The translations under genes and the position numbers were made by a program. This document shows, piece after piece, positions 8,746 through 17,501 of a stretch of DNA of 64,000 nt. Below the pieces are notes generated by a model, which was not told where the DNA came from, did not search any database, and worked only from the letters and a program-made list of their open reading frames with translations. Positions within the stretch are counted from its first letter, which is position 1, and each line of letters starts with the position of its first letter. This DNA is from VFMC01 sp039796935 (GTDB lineage: Bacteria; Actinomycetota; Acidimicrobiia; Acidimicrobiales; Ilumatobacteraceae): assembly GCA_039796935.1 (NCBI GenBank), contig JBDKIV010000317.1, forward strand, positions 1-64,000, given 5' to 3'.

Positions 8746-10497
8746 GTGATGGGTTCCGACCAGCATTTTTTCATTCAGCGCGCTCGCCGTCTGGCGGCGC
8801 TCGTGGCACTGTGCGTTGCCGTCCTGGCGCTCGCTGCCCCGGCGCAGGTGGCCCACGCCGACAACACGCTGGCCTCGTCGAACCCCGCCGACGGCGCGAG
8901 TCTCGCCTCGTCACCGGATGCGCTCGTCTTCACCTTCGTCGAGCCGCTCGGTCCCATCAACACCGTCGCGGTCACCTGCAACGGCAACCCGTTCAGCGTG
9001 GGGGACCCGACCGTCGGCGCCGATGGCGTGACCCTCACCACGTCGGTGCCCGTCGCCATGCCGAAGGGCACCTGCAACGCGGTCATCACCGTCAGTGCGC
9101 TCGACAGCGCCCCCAACGGCACCGCGCAGATCAGCTTCACCGTCACGGCCGACACGGCGGTGGCTCCGACCACCGAGACGCCAGCGGTGACCGAGACGAC
9201 GGCGGCCACCACCGAGGTGACGAGTGCGCCGGTGACGGGTACCGCCGGTGAGGCCGTCGACGAGGGCCCCAACGTCGGCGGTCCCTTGGGCTTGGCTCGC
9301 GTGCTCGCCACGCTCGGGATCGCCGTCGTGTTCGGCTCACTCGTCCTGATCATCGTGGCCTGGCCGGAGGGCACCGACTATCTCATGACGATCCGGCTGT
9401 TGCGCACGGCATGGCTCGTCGGGCTGTCGGGCGCCGTGCTCATCGCGGTGTGCCTGACGGCCGAGGTGAATGGAACCTCGATCGGTTCGTCGCTCAATCC
9501 GATCTCGTGGCTCGACCTTCGTGACTCCGCCAGCGGACTCGCAGCGCTCGCCCGGGTGGCGCTCTGCGCTGCGATGGGCTGGGTGATCGTACGGCCCGAG
9601 CGGGCGATGGACGAGGCGACGCAGCTACCGGCGATGGCGATCCCCGGTCTCGCCGTGCTCACGTTGGGCCTCGAGCGCACCGGCGGTGACCTGGCGCTCG
9701 TCGGGGCGGTCGCAGGCATCGGACACGCACTGGCGATGTCGGTGTGGCTCGGCGGCATCGTGTTGGTCTCGAGGGTCGTGCTCTCGGGTCCCGGCGACGA
9801 AGACCTCGTCGGTGCCGTGCGCGGCTTTCAGCGCCTCGCCATGCCGGCGCTCGTGGTGACGATCCTGACCGGTGCGGTGCAGACCTATCGCCTCGATCGA
9901 GGAGCGCTGTTCGACACCGGCCACGGCCGCGTGATGCTGCTGAAGGCGCTCGCCGTCGGAGCCATGGTGTTCGTCGCGTTGGCGACCCGCCAGTTCTCGG
10001 CCTCACGGTTGCGGACGACGACCACCATGACGGTGTCGACCGCTGCGCGTCTGCGGCGCGCCACGTCGATCGAGGCGGCCGGCGGTGTCGTGGTGCTCAT
10101 GCTCAGTGCATGGCTGCTGTCGCTCACACCGGCCAACCTGATGTCGACCGATCCGGTCGTCGACTACGCCTACACCGACGGTCGGTTCGTCGCCGACGGA
10201 CTCGACCTGTCGATCAGTCTCACCGGTGGTGTGGGTGCCAACGGCGTCCGCATCGACGTGCTCCAACCCGAGACCGGTCTGAGCAACTTCATCGTCCGGT
10301 TCCTCCCGCCCGCCGGGACCGATGCATCGGGGGTCGAACTCACGGTGCCCGCTGCGCTGTCGGGGACCGGGGCTGCGGTCCTGCCCGAGTCCGAGGGGGT
10401 CCCGCTCAGCGTCGCCGGGCTGTGGACCCTCGAGGTCGAGGTGACCACGGCCTCGGGCCCGGTGACCGGCCAGAAGACCTTCACCATCACCGACTGA
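8746..10497 (+). CDS. CopC-CopD fusion, copper resistance/uptake membrane protein
   Basis: A 583-residue protein. After a signal sequence, the mature chain begins HADNTLASSNPADGASL, the CopC-type copper-binding domain (about residues 38-135). A Thr-rich linker follows, then eight or so hydrophobic helices (about residues 180-460) matching CopD, and a C-terminal extracytoplasmic domain (about 470-583) similar to YtkA-like modules. CopC binds copper outside the membrane and CopD moves it inward. The usual CopC His1 is followed by Asp rather than a second motif, so copper stoichiometry is uncertain. The start may be GTG 8746 or the adjacent ATG 8749. Its stop codon begins a 14-bp tandem repeat. 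Confidence 0.85.
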   Translation: MMGSDQHFFIQRARRLAALVALCVAVLALAAPAQVAHADNTLASSNPADGASLASSPDALVFTFVEPLGPINTVAVTCNGNPFSVGDPTVGADGVTLTTSVPVAMPKGTCNAVITVSALDSAPNGTAQISFTVTADTAVAPTTETPAVTETTAATTEVTSAPVTGTAGEAVDEGPNVGGPLGLARVLATLGIAVVFGSLVLIIVAWPEGTDYLMTIRLLRTAWLVGLSGAVLIAVCLTAEVNGTSIGSSLNPISWLDLRDSASGLAALARVALCAAMGWVIVRPERAMDEATQLPAMAIPGLAVLTLGLERTGGDLALVGAVAGIGHALAMSVWLGGIVLVSRVVLSGPGDEDLVGAVRGFQRLAMPALVVTILTGAVQTYRLDRGALFDTGHGRVMLLKALAVGAMVFVALATRQFSASRLRTTTTMTVSTAARLRRATSIEAAGGVVVLMLSAWLLSLTPANLMSTDPVVDYAYTDGRFVADGLDLSISLTGGVGANGVRIDVLQPETGLSNFIVRFLPPAGTDASGVELTVPAALSGTGAAVLPESEGVPLSVAGLWTLEVEVTTASGPVTGQKTFTITD

Positions 10498-10537
10498 CCG
10501 TCGGGATGTGACCGTCGGGATGTGACCGTCAGGCTGT
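10496..10537. repeat. 14-bp tandem repeat (three copies plus a decayed fourth) at a stop codon
   Basis: The unit GACCGTCGGGATGT is repeated at 10496, 10510 and, with two changes, 10524; a weaker fourth copy follows. Every junction recreates TGA (10495, 10509, 10523, 10537). Because 14 is not a multiple of three, the copied stops fall in different frames. The array sits between the convergent copper and ligase genes. Confidence 0.9.
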
Positions 10538-10542
10538 GATCG

Positions 10543-11649
10543 TCACGAGCCGCCCGCCGGACGTACGAGATCACCGAAGGCGACCGGCGCGGCGACGTCG
10601 AGTTGGTGATAGCGGCAACTGTCGGTGGTCCGGTCGTCACGCCACCGGACGAGGCCGACCCCGTGACGGAATCGACCGTTCTGCAGTTGCCCGAAGGTCA
10701 CCTCCGCGACGCGCTCGATGCGCAGTGGGGTCCATGACAGGTCCTTGCCCGCGTTCCAGCGGCTCTGGGCACCGGGCAGGCGCGCCGATTCGTGTGCCTC
10801 GGCCTCGGCCCAGTCCCGCCAGGGGTGGCCCCCCAGCGCCCCGTCGAGCAGTGGCGCGAGCTCGTCGAGGAGTTCGGCGCGGCGCTTCACACTGAACCCC
10901 GAGGCGACGCCGACGTGGTGGAGCACGCCCTCGTCGTCGTACAGGCCGAGCAGGAGCGAGCCGACCCCGTTGCCGTCTTTGTGCATGCGGTATCCGGCCA
11001 CGACGCAGTCGGCCGTGCGCGAGTGCTTGACCTTGACGAGCGTGCGCTTGTCGGGCGTGTACGGATCGGCCAACCGTTTGGCGATCACCCCGTCGAGGCC
11101 GGCACCCTCGAACTCGACGAACCAGCGGCGGGCGACGGCCTCATCGGTCGTGGCCGGGCAGAGGTGCACCGATCGGTGCTCGCCCTCGAGCACGCTCGCG
11201 AGGGCTGCTCGCCGGTGCCGCAGCGGCAGGTCCATGACGACCGTGTCGTCGATGGCCAGCAGGTCGAAGGCCACGAACGAGGCCGGTGTTTCGGCTGCGA
11301 GCCGGCGCACCCGTGACGCTGCCGGATGGATGCGTTGCAGCAGCGCGTCGAAGTCGAGTCCCTGGTCGTGTGCGTGCGCGATGACGATCTCACCGTCGAT
11401 CACGCATCGCTCGGGGAGCGCGGCGAGGAGTGGTTCGAGCAGTTCGGGGAAGTACCGGGTGAACGGCCGTTCGTTGCGGCTGCTGAGCTCGATGTCGTCG
11501 CCGTCGCGGAACACGATGCAGCGGAAGCCGTCCCACTTCGGCTCGTACGACCAGGTCGGCTCGCCCCGATCGTCGGGTTCCTGGGTCGGGATGTCGGCCG
11601 TCAGCTTGGCGAGCATCGGGGCGAGGGGCGGGAGCAGGGGAAGCCTCAC
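10543..11649 (-). CDS. ATP-dependent DNA ligase (LigC type)
   Basis: A 368-residue ligase with the adenylation motif EPKWDGFR (nucleophile Lys38), VIDGEIV (motif III), FVAFDLLAI, GLDGVIAKR (motif IV) and LVKVKHSR (motif V), then an OB-fold domain. It seals nicks using ATP and in actinobacteria takes part in repair alongside NAD-dependent LigA. No polymerase or nuclease domain is fused, so it is LigC-like rather than LigD. The GTG at 11649 lies 6 bases after TAGGGT on the minus strand, which supports the start. Neither ku nor a primase gene is adjacent in this window. Confidence 0.9.
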   Translation of the reverse strand: MRLPLLPPLAPMLAKLTADIPTQEPDDRGEPTWSYEPKWDGFRCIVFRDGDDIELSSRNERPFTRYFPELLEPLLAALPERCVIDGEIVIAHAHDQGLDFDALLQRIHPAASRVRRLAAETPASFVAFDLLAIDDTVVMDLPLRHRRAALASVLEGEHRSVHLCPATTDEAVARRWFVEFEGAGLDGVIAKRLADPYTPDKRTLVKVKHSRTADCVVAGYRMHKDGNGVGSLLLGLYDDEGVLHHVGVASGFSVKRRAELLDELAPLLDGALGGHPWRDWAEAEAHESARLPGAQSRWNAGKDLSWTPLRIERVAEVTFGQLQNGRFRHGVGLVRWRDDRTTDSCRYHQLDVAAPVAFGDLVRPAGGS

Positions 11650-11719
11650 GGCACGACCCTACGTCTGCCACGAGGCCTGTCGGGCCGCGGCTGGGTGGAC
11701 ATCCCGCGGGTGTGAGCTG

Positions 11720-12366
11720 TCAAGCAGCTTCGGCTGGGCGGTGGGCCCAGGCGGTGTGTTCGTCGTAGAGGACTTGGTGTCGTAGGCAGCCGTGGCGGGC
11801 GAGCACGACGTGGCCGCGTCCAGAAGCGCGGGTGATGGGTGATGTTCCGACGTAGTTCTTGCGAGACTTGGCGTCCTGGTAGCGGTTCGGGTCACCCCTG
11901 AACTCGCTGATCAAGACGGGCGGCCAGCTCGGTCTCGAGGGTGGCGATCTGCCGGTTGATCTCGAGGAGCACCCCGACGAGCGCAGCGACAGCAGCGCCC
12001 ATCGCGTCAGCGATCACGGTCGGTGCTTGCAGGTGCTCGGCTCGCACGGTGTCACGGATCTTGACGGCGCGTGCATCGATGTAACGCTGCTGGCCAGCGT
12101 GCCGCAACGCAGACGCGATCTTCGCGGTCGACAGGTGACGTCCTGTCATCGGGTTCGGGTCCACACCATCGACTGATGTGCCCGCGCCAGTGTCTTGACA
12201 GCCTCGGCGAGTCCGCTGCCCCGACGACCGGGCGGTGCAGATGGCCATCCACCCGCGCCGGGCCAGCCAGGATTCGAGCGTCACACGGATCCGATTTCGC
12301 TCCCGATGTCGACAGTCGTTCGCGATGGTTGTCAGTCGATCGCGGCTTGATCGCCAACAGCAGCGG
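11720..12366 (-). pseudogene. IS110-family transposase relic, multiply deleted and frameshifted
   Basis: Fragments of one IS110 transposase lie in order but in several frames: AIKPRSTDNHRERLS with SGAKSDPCDARILA, then SGLAEAVKTLARAHQSMVW, then TGRHLSTAKIASALRHAG through TLETELAARL, then ISEFRGDPNRYQDAKSRKNY with GTSPITRASG, ending VVLARHGCLRHQVLYDEHT. Relative to an intact enzyme of about 400 residues, the N-terminal catalytic part is missing and at least three internal stretches are deleted: after WTRTR, between LAARL and ISEF, and between VVLAR and HGCL. It cannot encode an active transposase. The missing 5' portion abuts the ISAzo13 relic near 12340-12370. Confidence 0.8.
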
Positions 12367-13033
12367 CGGGTTGTTGCGGGGGCGACGGCTGCTGCGATCG
12401 GTCGTGGCGGCAAGACCGCGGTGGCTGAGGCGTCGGGCTTGGGTCGTGACACGGTGACCAAGGGTGAGCGAGAGGTGGCGGCGGGGATCGAGCCGTCGGA
12501 GCCGTTGCGTGCTCGGGGGGCTGGTGACAAGCCGGCGGTCGACTAGCAGCCCGGTCTGCTCGAAGCTCTCGACGAGCTGGTGTGGCCCGAGACCCGTGGG
12601 CATCCCGAGTCGACGTTGCGGTGGACGTTGACGTCGACCTATGAGCTGGCCCGACAGTTGACGGCGAAAGGGTTCAAGGTTTCTGCGGAGCTGGTTCGCC
12701 GGTTGTTGCACCAGATGGGCTACTCGTTGCAGGCGCCGTCCAAGCGGATCGAAGGCAGTTCGCATCCGGACCGCAACGCCCAGTTCGAGTACCTCGACGG
12801 TGTTGTGGCCGACCGGCTCACCGCGGGTGAGCCGGTGATCAGTGTGGACACCAAGAAGAAGGAACTGATCGGCCGGTACGCCAATGGGGGCAAGGACTGG
12901 CGGCCGGCCAAGGATCCTGAACGGGTCAACGTGCACGACTACGCGGACCGCGCACTCGGTGAGTACGCCAAGGCGTTCCCGTACGGGATCTACGACATCG
13001 GCAACGACAAGGTTGGGTGTCGGTGGGGTTCCG
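12346..13033 (+). pseudogene. ISAzo13-family transposase relic with internal amber stop and 3' truncation
   Basis: The + strand reads AAIGRGGKTAVAEASGLG, then a TAG at 12544-12546 in frame, then LLEALDELVWPETRGHPEST, YSLQAPSKRIEGSSHPDRNA, PVISVDTKKKELIGRYANGG and KDWRPAKDPERVNVHDYAD, continuing to FPYGIYDIGNDK. These match ISAzo13 transposases, including the DTKKKE segment. A frameshift near 13013 is needed to read GWVSVG, after which homology stops near 13033. So the last third of the protein is absent. The nonsense codon, frameshift and truncation make it inactive. It faces away from the IS110 relic. Confidence 0.8.
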
Positions 13034-13148
13034 GCTGCCGCAACCGAGGCAGGGGCCCAGCAAATTCTCGAGGTCGACGATCGGGACGACATGACGCCCT
13101 CTCGTCGTCAGCGCTCGCACCCCCTCGAACACCTGGTCGATCGACTGG

Positions 13149-13280
13149 ATGCTCCGGTACGGGCCTTTTCAGCTTGCTGCGGTGTGCGGCGTCGAGTGGG
13201 GTTCGGTGCAGGCGTGGTTCAGGCAAGGGACCCACACCGTCGGAGGACGCGACGCAGTGGTGACTTTCATCAAACAGTAA
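13149..13280 (+). pseudogene. Short orphan reading frame, possible helix-turn-helix gene fragment
   Basis: A 43-codon frame (open upstream to 13095) encodes PFQLAAVCGVEWGSVQAWF followed by a 20-residue tail. The spacing resembles a helix-turn-helix core. It lies between the ISAzo13 truncation point and the next promoter and has no visible ribosome binding site. I treat it as a fragment left by a rearrangement rather than a functional gene; I do not recognise the family. Confidence 0.25.
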
Positions 13281-13302
13281 GGCTATGTCAGCAACAAAGC
13301 GC

Positions 13303-13330
13303 TTGACCCCGTCGTCATGAGAGCAATACT
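13303..13330 (+). promoter_or_regulatory. Putative promoter of the orphan three-gene cassette
   Basis: TTGACC (13303-13308) and AATACT (13325-13330) are separated by 16 bp, about 40 bp upstream of a GTG start at 13373 that has a good ribosome binding site (AGAAGGGA, 13359-13366). The rest of 13034-13372 contains only the short fragment listed separately. Confidence 0.45.
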
Positions 13331-13372
13331 CAGAGTCACAGCGATTCAGTTCACCAGTAGAAGGGACTGACA

Positions 13373-14473
13373 GTGAAGAGACGTCGAAGGCGATCGGGTA
13401 ACCCGTTGGCAACGAACGGAATCGCAGCGTCCGTGAAGGTCATCGAAGACGGCAAGCGAACGTTCTCGGGCCTGTCACGACGGCGACAGGTCGCAATGGC
13501 GGCTTCGGTAGCAGCTGGCTTCGCGAATACAACAGCAGTTGCAGCCCTGCCCAGTACAGCTGCGGCCGCTGCGCCATCACCGACGGGCTTGAGCTACTAC
13601 CTCGGCGGGGCGTCGACGACGACAGCGACGAACGCAGGCTGCACTGTCGGCAACCTAGCGGCAACCTCGGGCCAACAACGGCTCACATCGATCATCGGAT
13701 TTGGATCTCCAAGAGCCAGCGGGGGCGCGTCGAACTGGGGATATCCGGACTACACGAGTGCTCAGATCCAGAACTTGGCGACGTCGTTCATCAACGGATT
13801 CATGTACTGCGCAAACAGCACCGGGGACACGAACAGCATCCTCCGCGTGGTGCCCACCACGACGAATGACTCGAACGCCAATACCAACGGAACCCATGGA
13901 ACGGCGTGGGCCAACATGGTCAATTCTCTTCAAGCGGCAGTGAACGCGAACGGCTGGGGAGGCCGAGTCATCGTCTACGGCGGATCGGACATAGAGCCTT
14001 CGTTCAATGCGTCGGTCGCAAACACGAAGGCGTGGGTGTCCAACTTCATCGCGACGGCCGGGGTTGGCAAGTTCGTAGGGAAAAACTCGCTGGATGGATG
14101 CCCGACGACGGGGGTCTACACGGCCGCCACCACATGCAATGCCCCGAGCTCGGGCGGAGCGGCATGGAAGGTTGATGACCTCTGGTTCGTGTCTGGACAG
14201 CAGACGGACATTGCAATGCAGCCTGTTCCACAACTATACGTCAATGCACAGGCACAGCAATGGTACCGCATGACTCAGTACTCGAAAGCGAACAAGGGGT
14301 ACAAGATGTATTTTCTCAATACGATGTCGCAGGTCGGTGCCTGTTCTCAGGTGGGGTGCAACCCGATTCCACTGAGTCAGAACGCGGCATACGATGCGCT
14401 GCAAAACCTCTTGAATGCCGATTCCGCAATAACGATGATGATCGAAGGAGATACCGATGTTCGCTGGGTCTAG
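13373..14473 (+). CDS. Secreted orphan protein, possible TIM-barrel glycan hydrolase
   Basis: A 366-residue protein starting at a GTG preceded by AGAAGGGA. A basic N-terminus with SRRRQVAMAASVAAGF and an Ala-rich stretch suggests export, possibly through Tat. The body is rich in Gly, Asn, Thr and Ser. It contains SDIEPSF (Asp206, Glu208), NSLDGCP, PQLYVNAQAQQWYRM and MIEGDTDVRW. An acidic D-I-E pair at a strand end together with a P-Q-x-Y strand looks like the barrel of secreted GH25/DUF1906-like hydrolases, but this is inference and no family is assigned. Base composition is clearly less GC-rich than the flanks. Its last 17 bases overlap the lipoprotein gene. Confidence 0.6.
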   Translation: MKRRRRRSGNPLATNGIAASVKVIEDGKRTFSGLSRRRQVAMAASVAAGFANTTAVAALPSTAAAAAPSPTGLSYYLGGASTTTATNAGCTVGNLAATSGQQRLTSIIGFGSPRASGGASNWGYPDYTSAQIQNLATSFINGFMYCANSTGDTNSILRVVPTTTNDSNANTNGTHGTAWANMVNSLQAAVNANGWGGRVIVYGGSDIEPSFNASVANTKAWVSNFIATAGVGKFVGKNSLDGCPTTGVYTAATTCNAPSSGGAAWKVDDLWFVSGQQTDIAMQPVPQLYVNAQAQQWYRMTQYSKANKGYKMYFLNTMSQVGACSQVGCNPIPLSQNAAYDALQNLLNADSAITMMIEGDTDVRWV

Positions 14474-15053
14474 GTCGACAGCGCTGACCCTCGGCGTTGC
14501 GCTTCTCTTGCTCACAGGTTGCGGGCACGAGATGGTCGCGGCGGACGCCCCGTCGCCATCCGACCATGTGACCAGTACGCCTTCAGACGAAGCGACCAAG
14601 TCCGTGCCATCTGCCGCTGCCATCTCGACGGACTTTCATCCGATACCACTCAACCCAGCGGGCACCTTTCCGTCAGGGTATCCGGCCGTCGAACGTGGTT
14701 TCGAGGCACAGGCTGACGCACCCTTCCCCGCCTCGGTCTTTCTAGCGACCAATCGACTTACTCTTGTAGATGGTGAAGCGTCTTACTTGATAACTGGCGG
14801 CCGGCGTGGTGCTGACGGCCTATCTGAGAAGCTGGGCGCCGTGTACATCGTCGTGCTCGACGCAAGAAGTGGTGAGAAGCGTTCAGAGGGGATACTTGAC
14901 GTCCCCGAATGCTTGGGAGCCGTGTCGATTTCGTCGGATATCGATGCCCGCGCAATTGCCGTTCGGATTGATTGTTTGGATGTCGACACGCAACAACCGA
15001 TCTGGTCAGGCGTTCTCAACGCCGTCGACGGTAGTTTCGAGTTTTCGAGCTAG
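14457..15053 (+). CDS. Orphan lipoprotein
   Basis: A 198-residue protein with a lipoprotein signal: MFAGSRSTALTLGVALLLLT followed by GCG, where the LLTGC lipobox cysteine would be lipidated. A Ser/Thr/Pro-rich spacer (about residues 28-60) leads to a compact domain containing AVYIVVLDARSGEK and a pair of cysteines (VPECLGAV and AVRIDCLDV). I do not recognise the domain. The VVLDARSGE element resembles a blade of a beta-propeller, but the protein is too short for a full propeller. It starts inside the upstream secreted-protein gene and is followed after 5 bp by the GNAT-ACP gene, so the three are probably co-transcribed. Confidence 0.6.
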   Translation: MFAGSRSTALTLGVALLLLTGCGHEMVAADAPSPSDHVTSTPSDEATKSVPSAAAISTDFHPIPLNPAGTFPSGYPAVERGFEAQADAPFPASVFLATNRLTLVDGEASYLITGGRRGADGLSEKLGAVYIVVLDARSGEKRSEGILDVPECLGAVSISSDIDARAIAVRIDCLDVDTQQPIWSGVLNAVDGSFEFSS

Positions 15054-15058
15054 GCGTG

Positions 15059-15838
15059 ATGCAACTGTCACGGACTTCCTTAGAACTTGTGTTGCCAGAA
15101 GACATACCGAATCTCTACAGGTTGTGCTGCGCCAGCGAGGCCGGCATCTACTGGCGGTATCGCGGTACGACTCCTTCGCCGTCCGATTTCGCCGCTTCTC
15201 TCTGGGTGGGAGTGGTTTCGCAGTACAAAGTGGTCGAACGCAGCACGGGGGCGCTCGTCGGTTTGGTTGTCCTATACGACGACTGCGGACACCACGCGAA
15301 GGTTGGCGTGGTGTGTGGGGATGAGTCTGTTGGGTCGGGACTGGTAATCGAAGGCGTTGCTCAGCTCATTCGTCACGCCTTTCGTGCCCGCCCCTATATC
15401 AAGCTCTACTTTGAGAGCTCATCCATACTCTTCCCGAGTAGCGCTGAGAGACTGCTCGAGAGAGAGGGGATCTTGAAGGCGTATGTGCACCAGGATGGCC
15501 ACTATTCGGATGTCACGATCTATTCGCTGTCACGATCGACGTGGGATGCGCAGGAGGACGTCAGCCCCTACAAACAAGCTTCGACTGGATGGAGCCTAGA
15601 TACATTCCTGGAAGATCTCTCGGCTCGCACTGGTCGGCAACTTGACGCCGACAATAGTGGTCCGGAGAGCCCTGCTGCGCTCGGCTTCGACTCTCTCGAT
15701 ACGCTCCTTCTGATGGAAACCATCGATGAGGTGGCGCGCAATTGGGCGCCTCCACTTCCGCTGGCGGAGCTTCTTTCGCTGCCGCTGGCCGATCTTCATC
15801 ATCTCGTCAGTGCTCATCTCGAAAGAGTCGAGGCGTAG
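15059..15838 (+). CDS. GNAT N-acyltransferase fused to a C-terminal acyl carrier protein domain
   Basis: About 259 residues. The first part (about 5-165) follows the RimJ/RimL-type GNAT pattern: LVLPEDIPNLY, a central GALVGLVVLYDD strand, a G-S-G-L-V-I-E-G acyl-CoA-loop-like turn, IKLYFESS, and YSDVTIYSLSR. The C-terminal part (about 178-255) reads as an acyl carrier protein: a leading amphipathic helix, then LGFDSLDTLLLMETIDE, where the Ser of D-S-L would carry phosphopantetheine, then LSLPLADLHHLV. This suggests an enzyme that carries its own acyl donor. The substrate is unknown. Either GTG 15056 or ATG 15059 may start it. Composition is unlike neighbouring core genes. Confidence 0.65.
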   Translation: MQLSRTSLELVLPEDIPNLYRLCCASEAGIYWRYRGTTPSPSDFAASLWVGVVSQYKVVERSTGALVGLVVLYDDCGHHAKVGVVCGDESVGSGLVIEGVAQLIRHAFRARPYIKLYFESSSILFPSSAERLLEREGILKAYVHQDGHYSDVTIYSLSRSTWDAQEDVSPYKQASTGWSLDTFLEDLSARTGRQLDADNSGPESPAALGFDSLDTLLLMETIDEVARNWAPPLPLAELLSLPLADLHHLVSAHLERVEA

Positions 15839-15938
15839 AGCTCCATGCTCAGCGTCACGAAGTGCTGACCCGCCAACGGCTTCCCACACGAAGCATCGCC
15901 GATGCAACACCCGTGCAATGCCATTAGCGTTGCGCACC

Positions 15939-17501
15939 GTGAGTGACACCACCGACATCATGGCCGCCAAGCTCGACGACCTGCGGCAGCGACGCGAGCA
16001 GGCTCTGCACGCGGGTTCCCAGCGTGCCATCGACCGTCAGCACGAGAAGGGCAAGATGCTCGCGCGCGAGCGCATCGAGTACCTGCTCGATCCCGGCAGC
16101 TTCAACGAGCTCGACATGCTCGCCCGCCACCGTGCGCATGCGGCGGGGCTCGAAGAGCGTCCCTACACCGATGGTGTGATCACCGGCTGGGGCACGGTCG
16201 ACGGCCGGAAGGTGTTCGTGTTCAGCCAGGACTTCACCGTGTTCGGTGGTGCGCTCGGCGAGGTGTTCGCCGAGAAGATCCACAAGCTCATGGATCTGGC
16301 GCTCAAGGTGGGTGCGCCGGTCGTCGGTCTGAACGACGGGGCGGGGGCTCGTATCCAAGAGGGTGTGGTCAGCCTCGCCAGCTATGGCGGCATCTTCTAC
16401 CGCAACGTGCTGTCGAGCGGTGTGGTGCCCCAGATCTCGGTCATCCTCGGTCCGTGCGCCGGTGGTGCCGTGTACAGCCCGGCCATGACCGACTTCATCT
16501 TCATGGTCCGCGAGAGCAGCCACATGTTCATCACCGGCCCCGACGTGGTGAAGACGGTGACGGGCGAGGAGGTCACGCTCGAAGAGCTCGGTGGCGCGAT
16601 GAGTCACGCGTCGAAGAGCGGCGTGGCGACCTTCGTGAGCACGGACGAGAAGGCGTGCCTCGACGACGTCCGGTTCCTGCTGAGCTTCCTGCCCTCCAAC
16701 AACCTCGAGGAGCCGCCGGGGGTCGACACCGGCGACGACCCCGATCGCCTGTGCCCCGAGTTGCGCACGATCATGCCGGCGTCGCCGAACCAGCCGTACG
16801 ACATGAAGAAGGTGATCGCCTCGGTCGTCGACGACGGCGAGTTCTTCGAGTACTTCCCGCACTGGGCCAAGAGCATCGTGTGCGGTTTCAGCCGCATCGA
16901 TGGTCAGCCCGTCGGCATCGTCGGCAACCAGCCGATGATCCTGGCCGGCGTGCTCGACATCGAGTCGAGCGAGAAGGCCGCACGCTTCGTGCGCACCTGT
17001 GATGCGTTCAACATCCCGCTGGTCACCTTCGTCGATGTCCCGGGGTTCCTCCCCGGCGTCGATCAGGAGTACAACGGCATCATCCGTCACGGCGCGAAGC
17101 TGCTGTACGCGTTCTGCGAAGCCACGGTGCCGCGGATCCAGGTGATCACCCGGAAGGCGTACGGCGGTGCGTACGTCGTCATGAACTCGAAGTCGATCGG
17201 GGCCGATCTCGCCTACGCGTGGCCGTCCGCCGAGCTCGCCGTGATGGGTCCGCAGGGCGCGGTCGAGATCGTCTACCGGCGCGAGTTGCAGCAGGCCGCC
17301 GATCCGGCTGGTCGCCGCCTCGAACTGGTCGCCGAGTACACCGAGAAGTACGCGAACCCGTACAACGCTGCAGAGCGCGGCTATGTCGATGACGTCATCG
17401 ACCCGGCCGAGACCCGGCAGAAGGTGGTGGCAGGTCTGCGACTGCTGCGCACCAAGCGCGAGGAGTTGCCGCGGCGCAAGCACGGCAACATGCCGCTGTG
17501 A
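15939..17501 (+). CDS. Biotin-dependent acyl-CoA carboxylase beta (carboxyltransferase) subunit
   Basis: A 520-residue carboxyltransferase. Both crotonase-like halves are visible: LNDGAGARIQEGV and ILGPCAGGAVYSPAM in the N-half, and VTFVDVPGFLPGVDQEYNG and KAYGGAYVVMNSK in the C-half. MFITGPDVVKTVTGEEV matches propionyl/acetyl-CoA carboxylase beta chains. With a biotinylated alpha subunit (not in this window) it carboxylates propionyl- or acetyl-CoA. The GTG at 15939 lies 8 bases after TAGCGT (15925-15930), which favours it over the ATG at 15918 that lies upstream of the box. An epsilon-like subunit overlaps its end. (S)-methylmalonyl-CoA from such an enzyme is the substrate of the mce product. 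Confidence 0.9.
   Translation: MSDTTDIMAAKLDDLRQRREQALHAGSQRAIDRQHEKGKMLARERIEYLLDPGSFNELDMLARHRAHAAGLEERPYTDGVITGWGTVDGRKVFVFSQDFTVFGGALGEVFAEKIHKLMDLALKVGAPVVGLNDGAGARIQEGVVSLASYGGIFYRNVLSSGVVPQISVILGPCAGGAVYSPAMTDFIFMVRESSHMFITGPDVVKTVTGEEVTLEELGGAMSHASKSGVATFVSTDEKACLDDVRFLLSFLPSNNLEEPPGVDTGDDPDRLCPELRTIMPASPNQPYDMKKVIASVVDDGEFFEYFPHWAKSIVCGFSRIDGQPVGIVGNQPMILAGVLDIESSEKAARFVRTCDAFNIPLVTFVDVPGFLPGVDQEYNGIIRHGAKLLYAFCEATVPRIQVITRKAYGGAYVVMNSKSIGADLAYAWPSAELAVMGPQGAVEIVYRRELQQAADPAGRRLELVAEYTEKYANPYNAAERGYVDDVIDPAETRQKVVAGLRLLRTKREELPRRKHGNMPL

Noticed and set aside
12884..13306. Plus-strand 140-codon frame across the ISAzo13 end
   Set aside because: It is out of frame with the transposase homology, crosses the truncation point and has no ribosome binding site.
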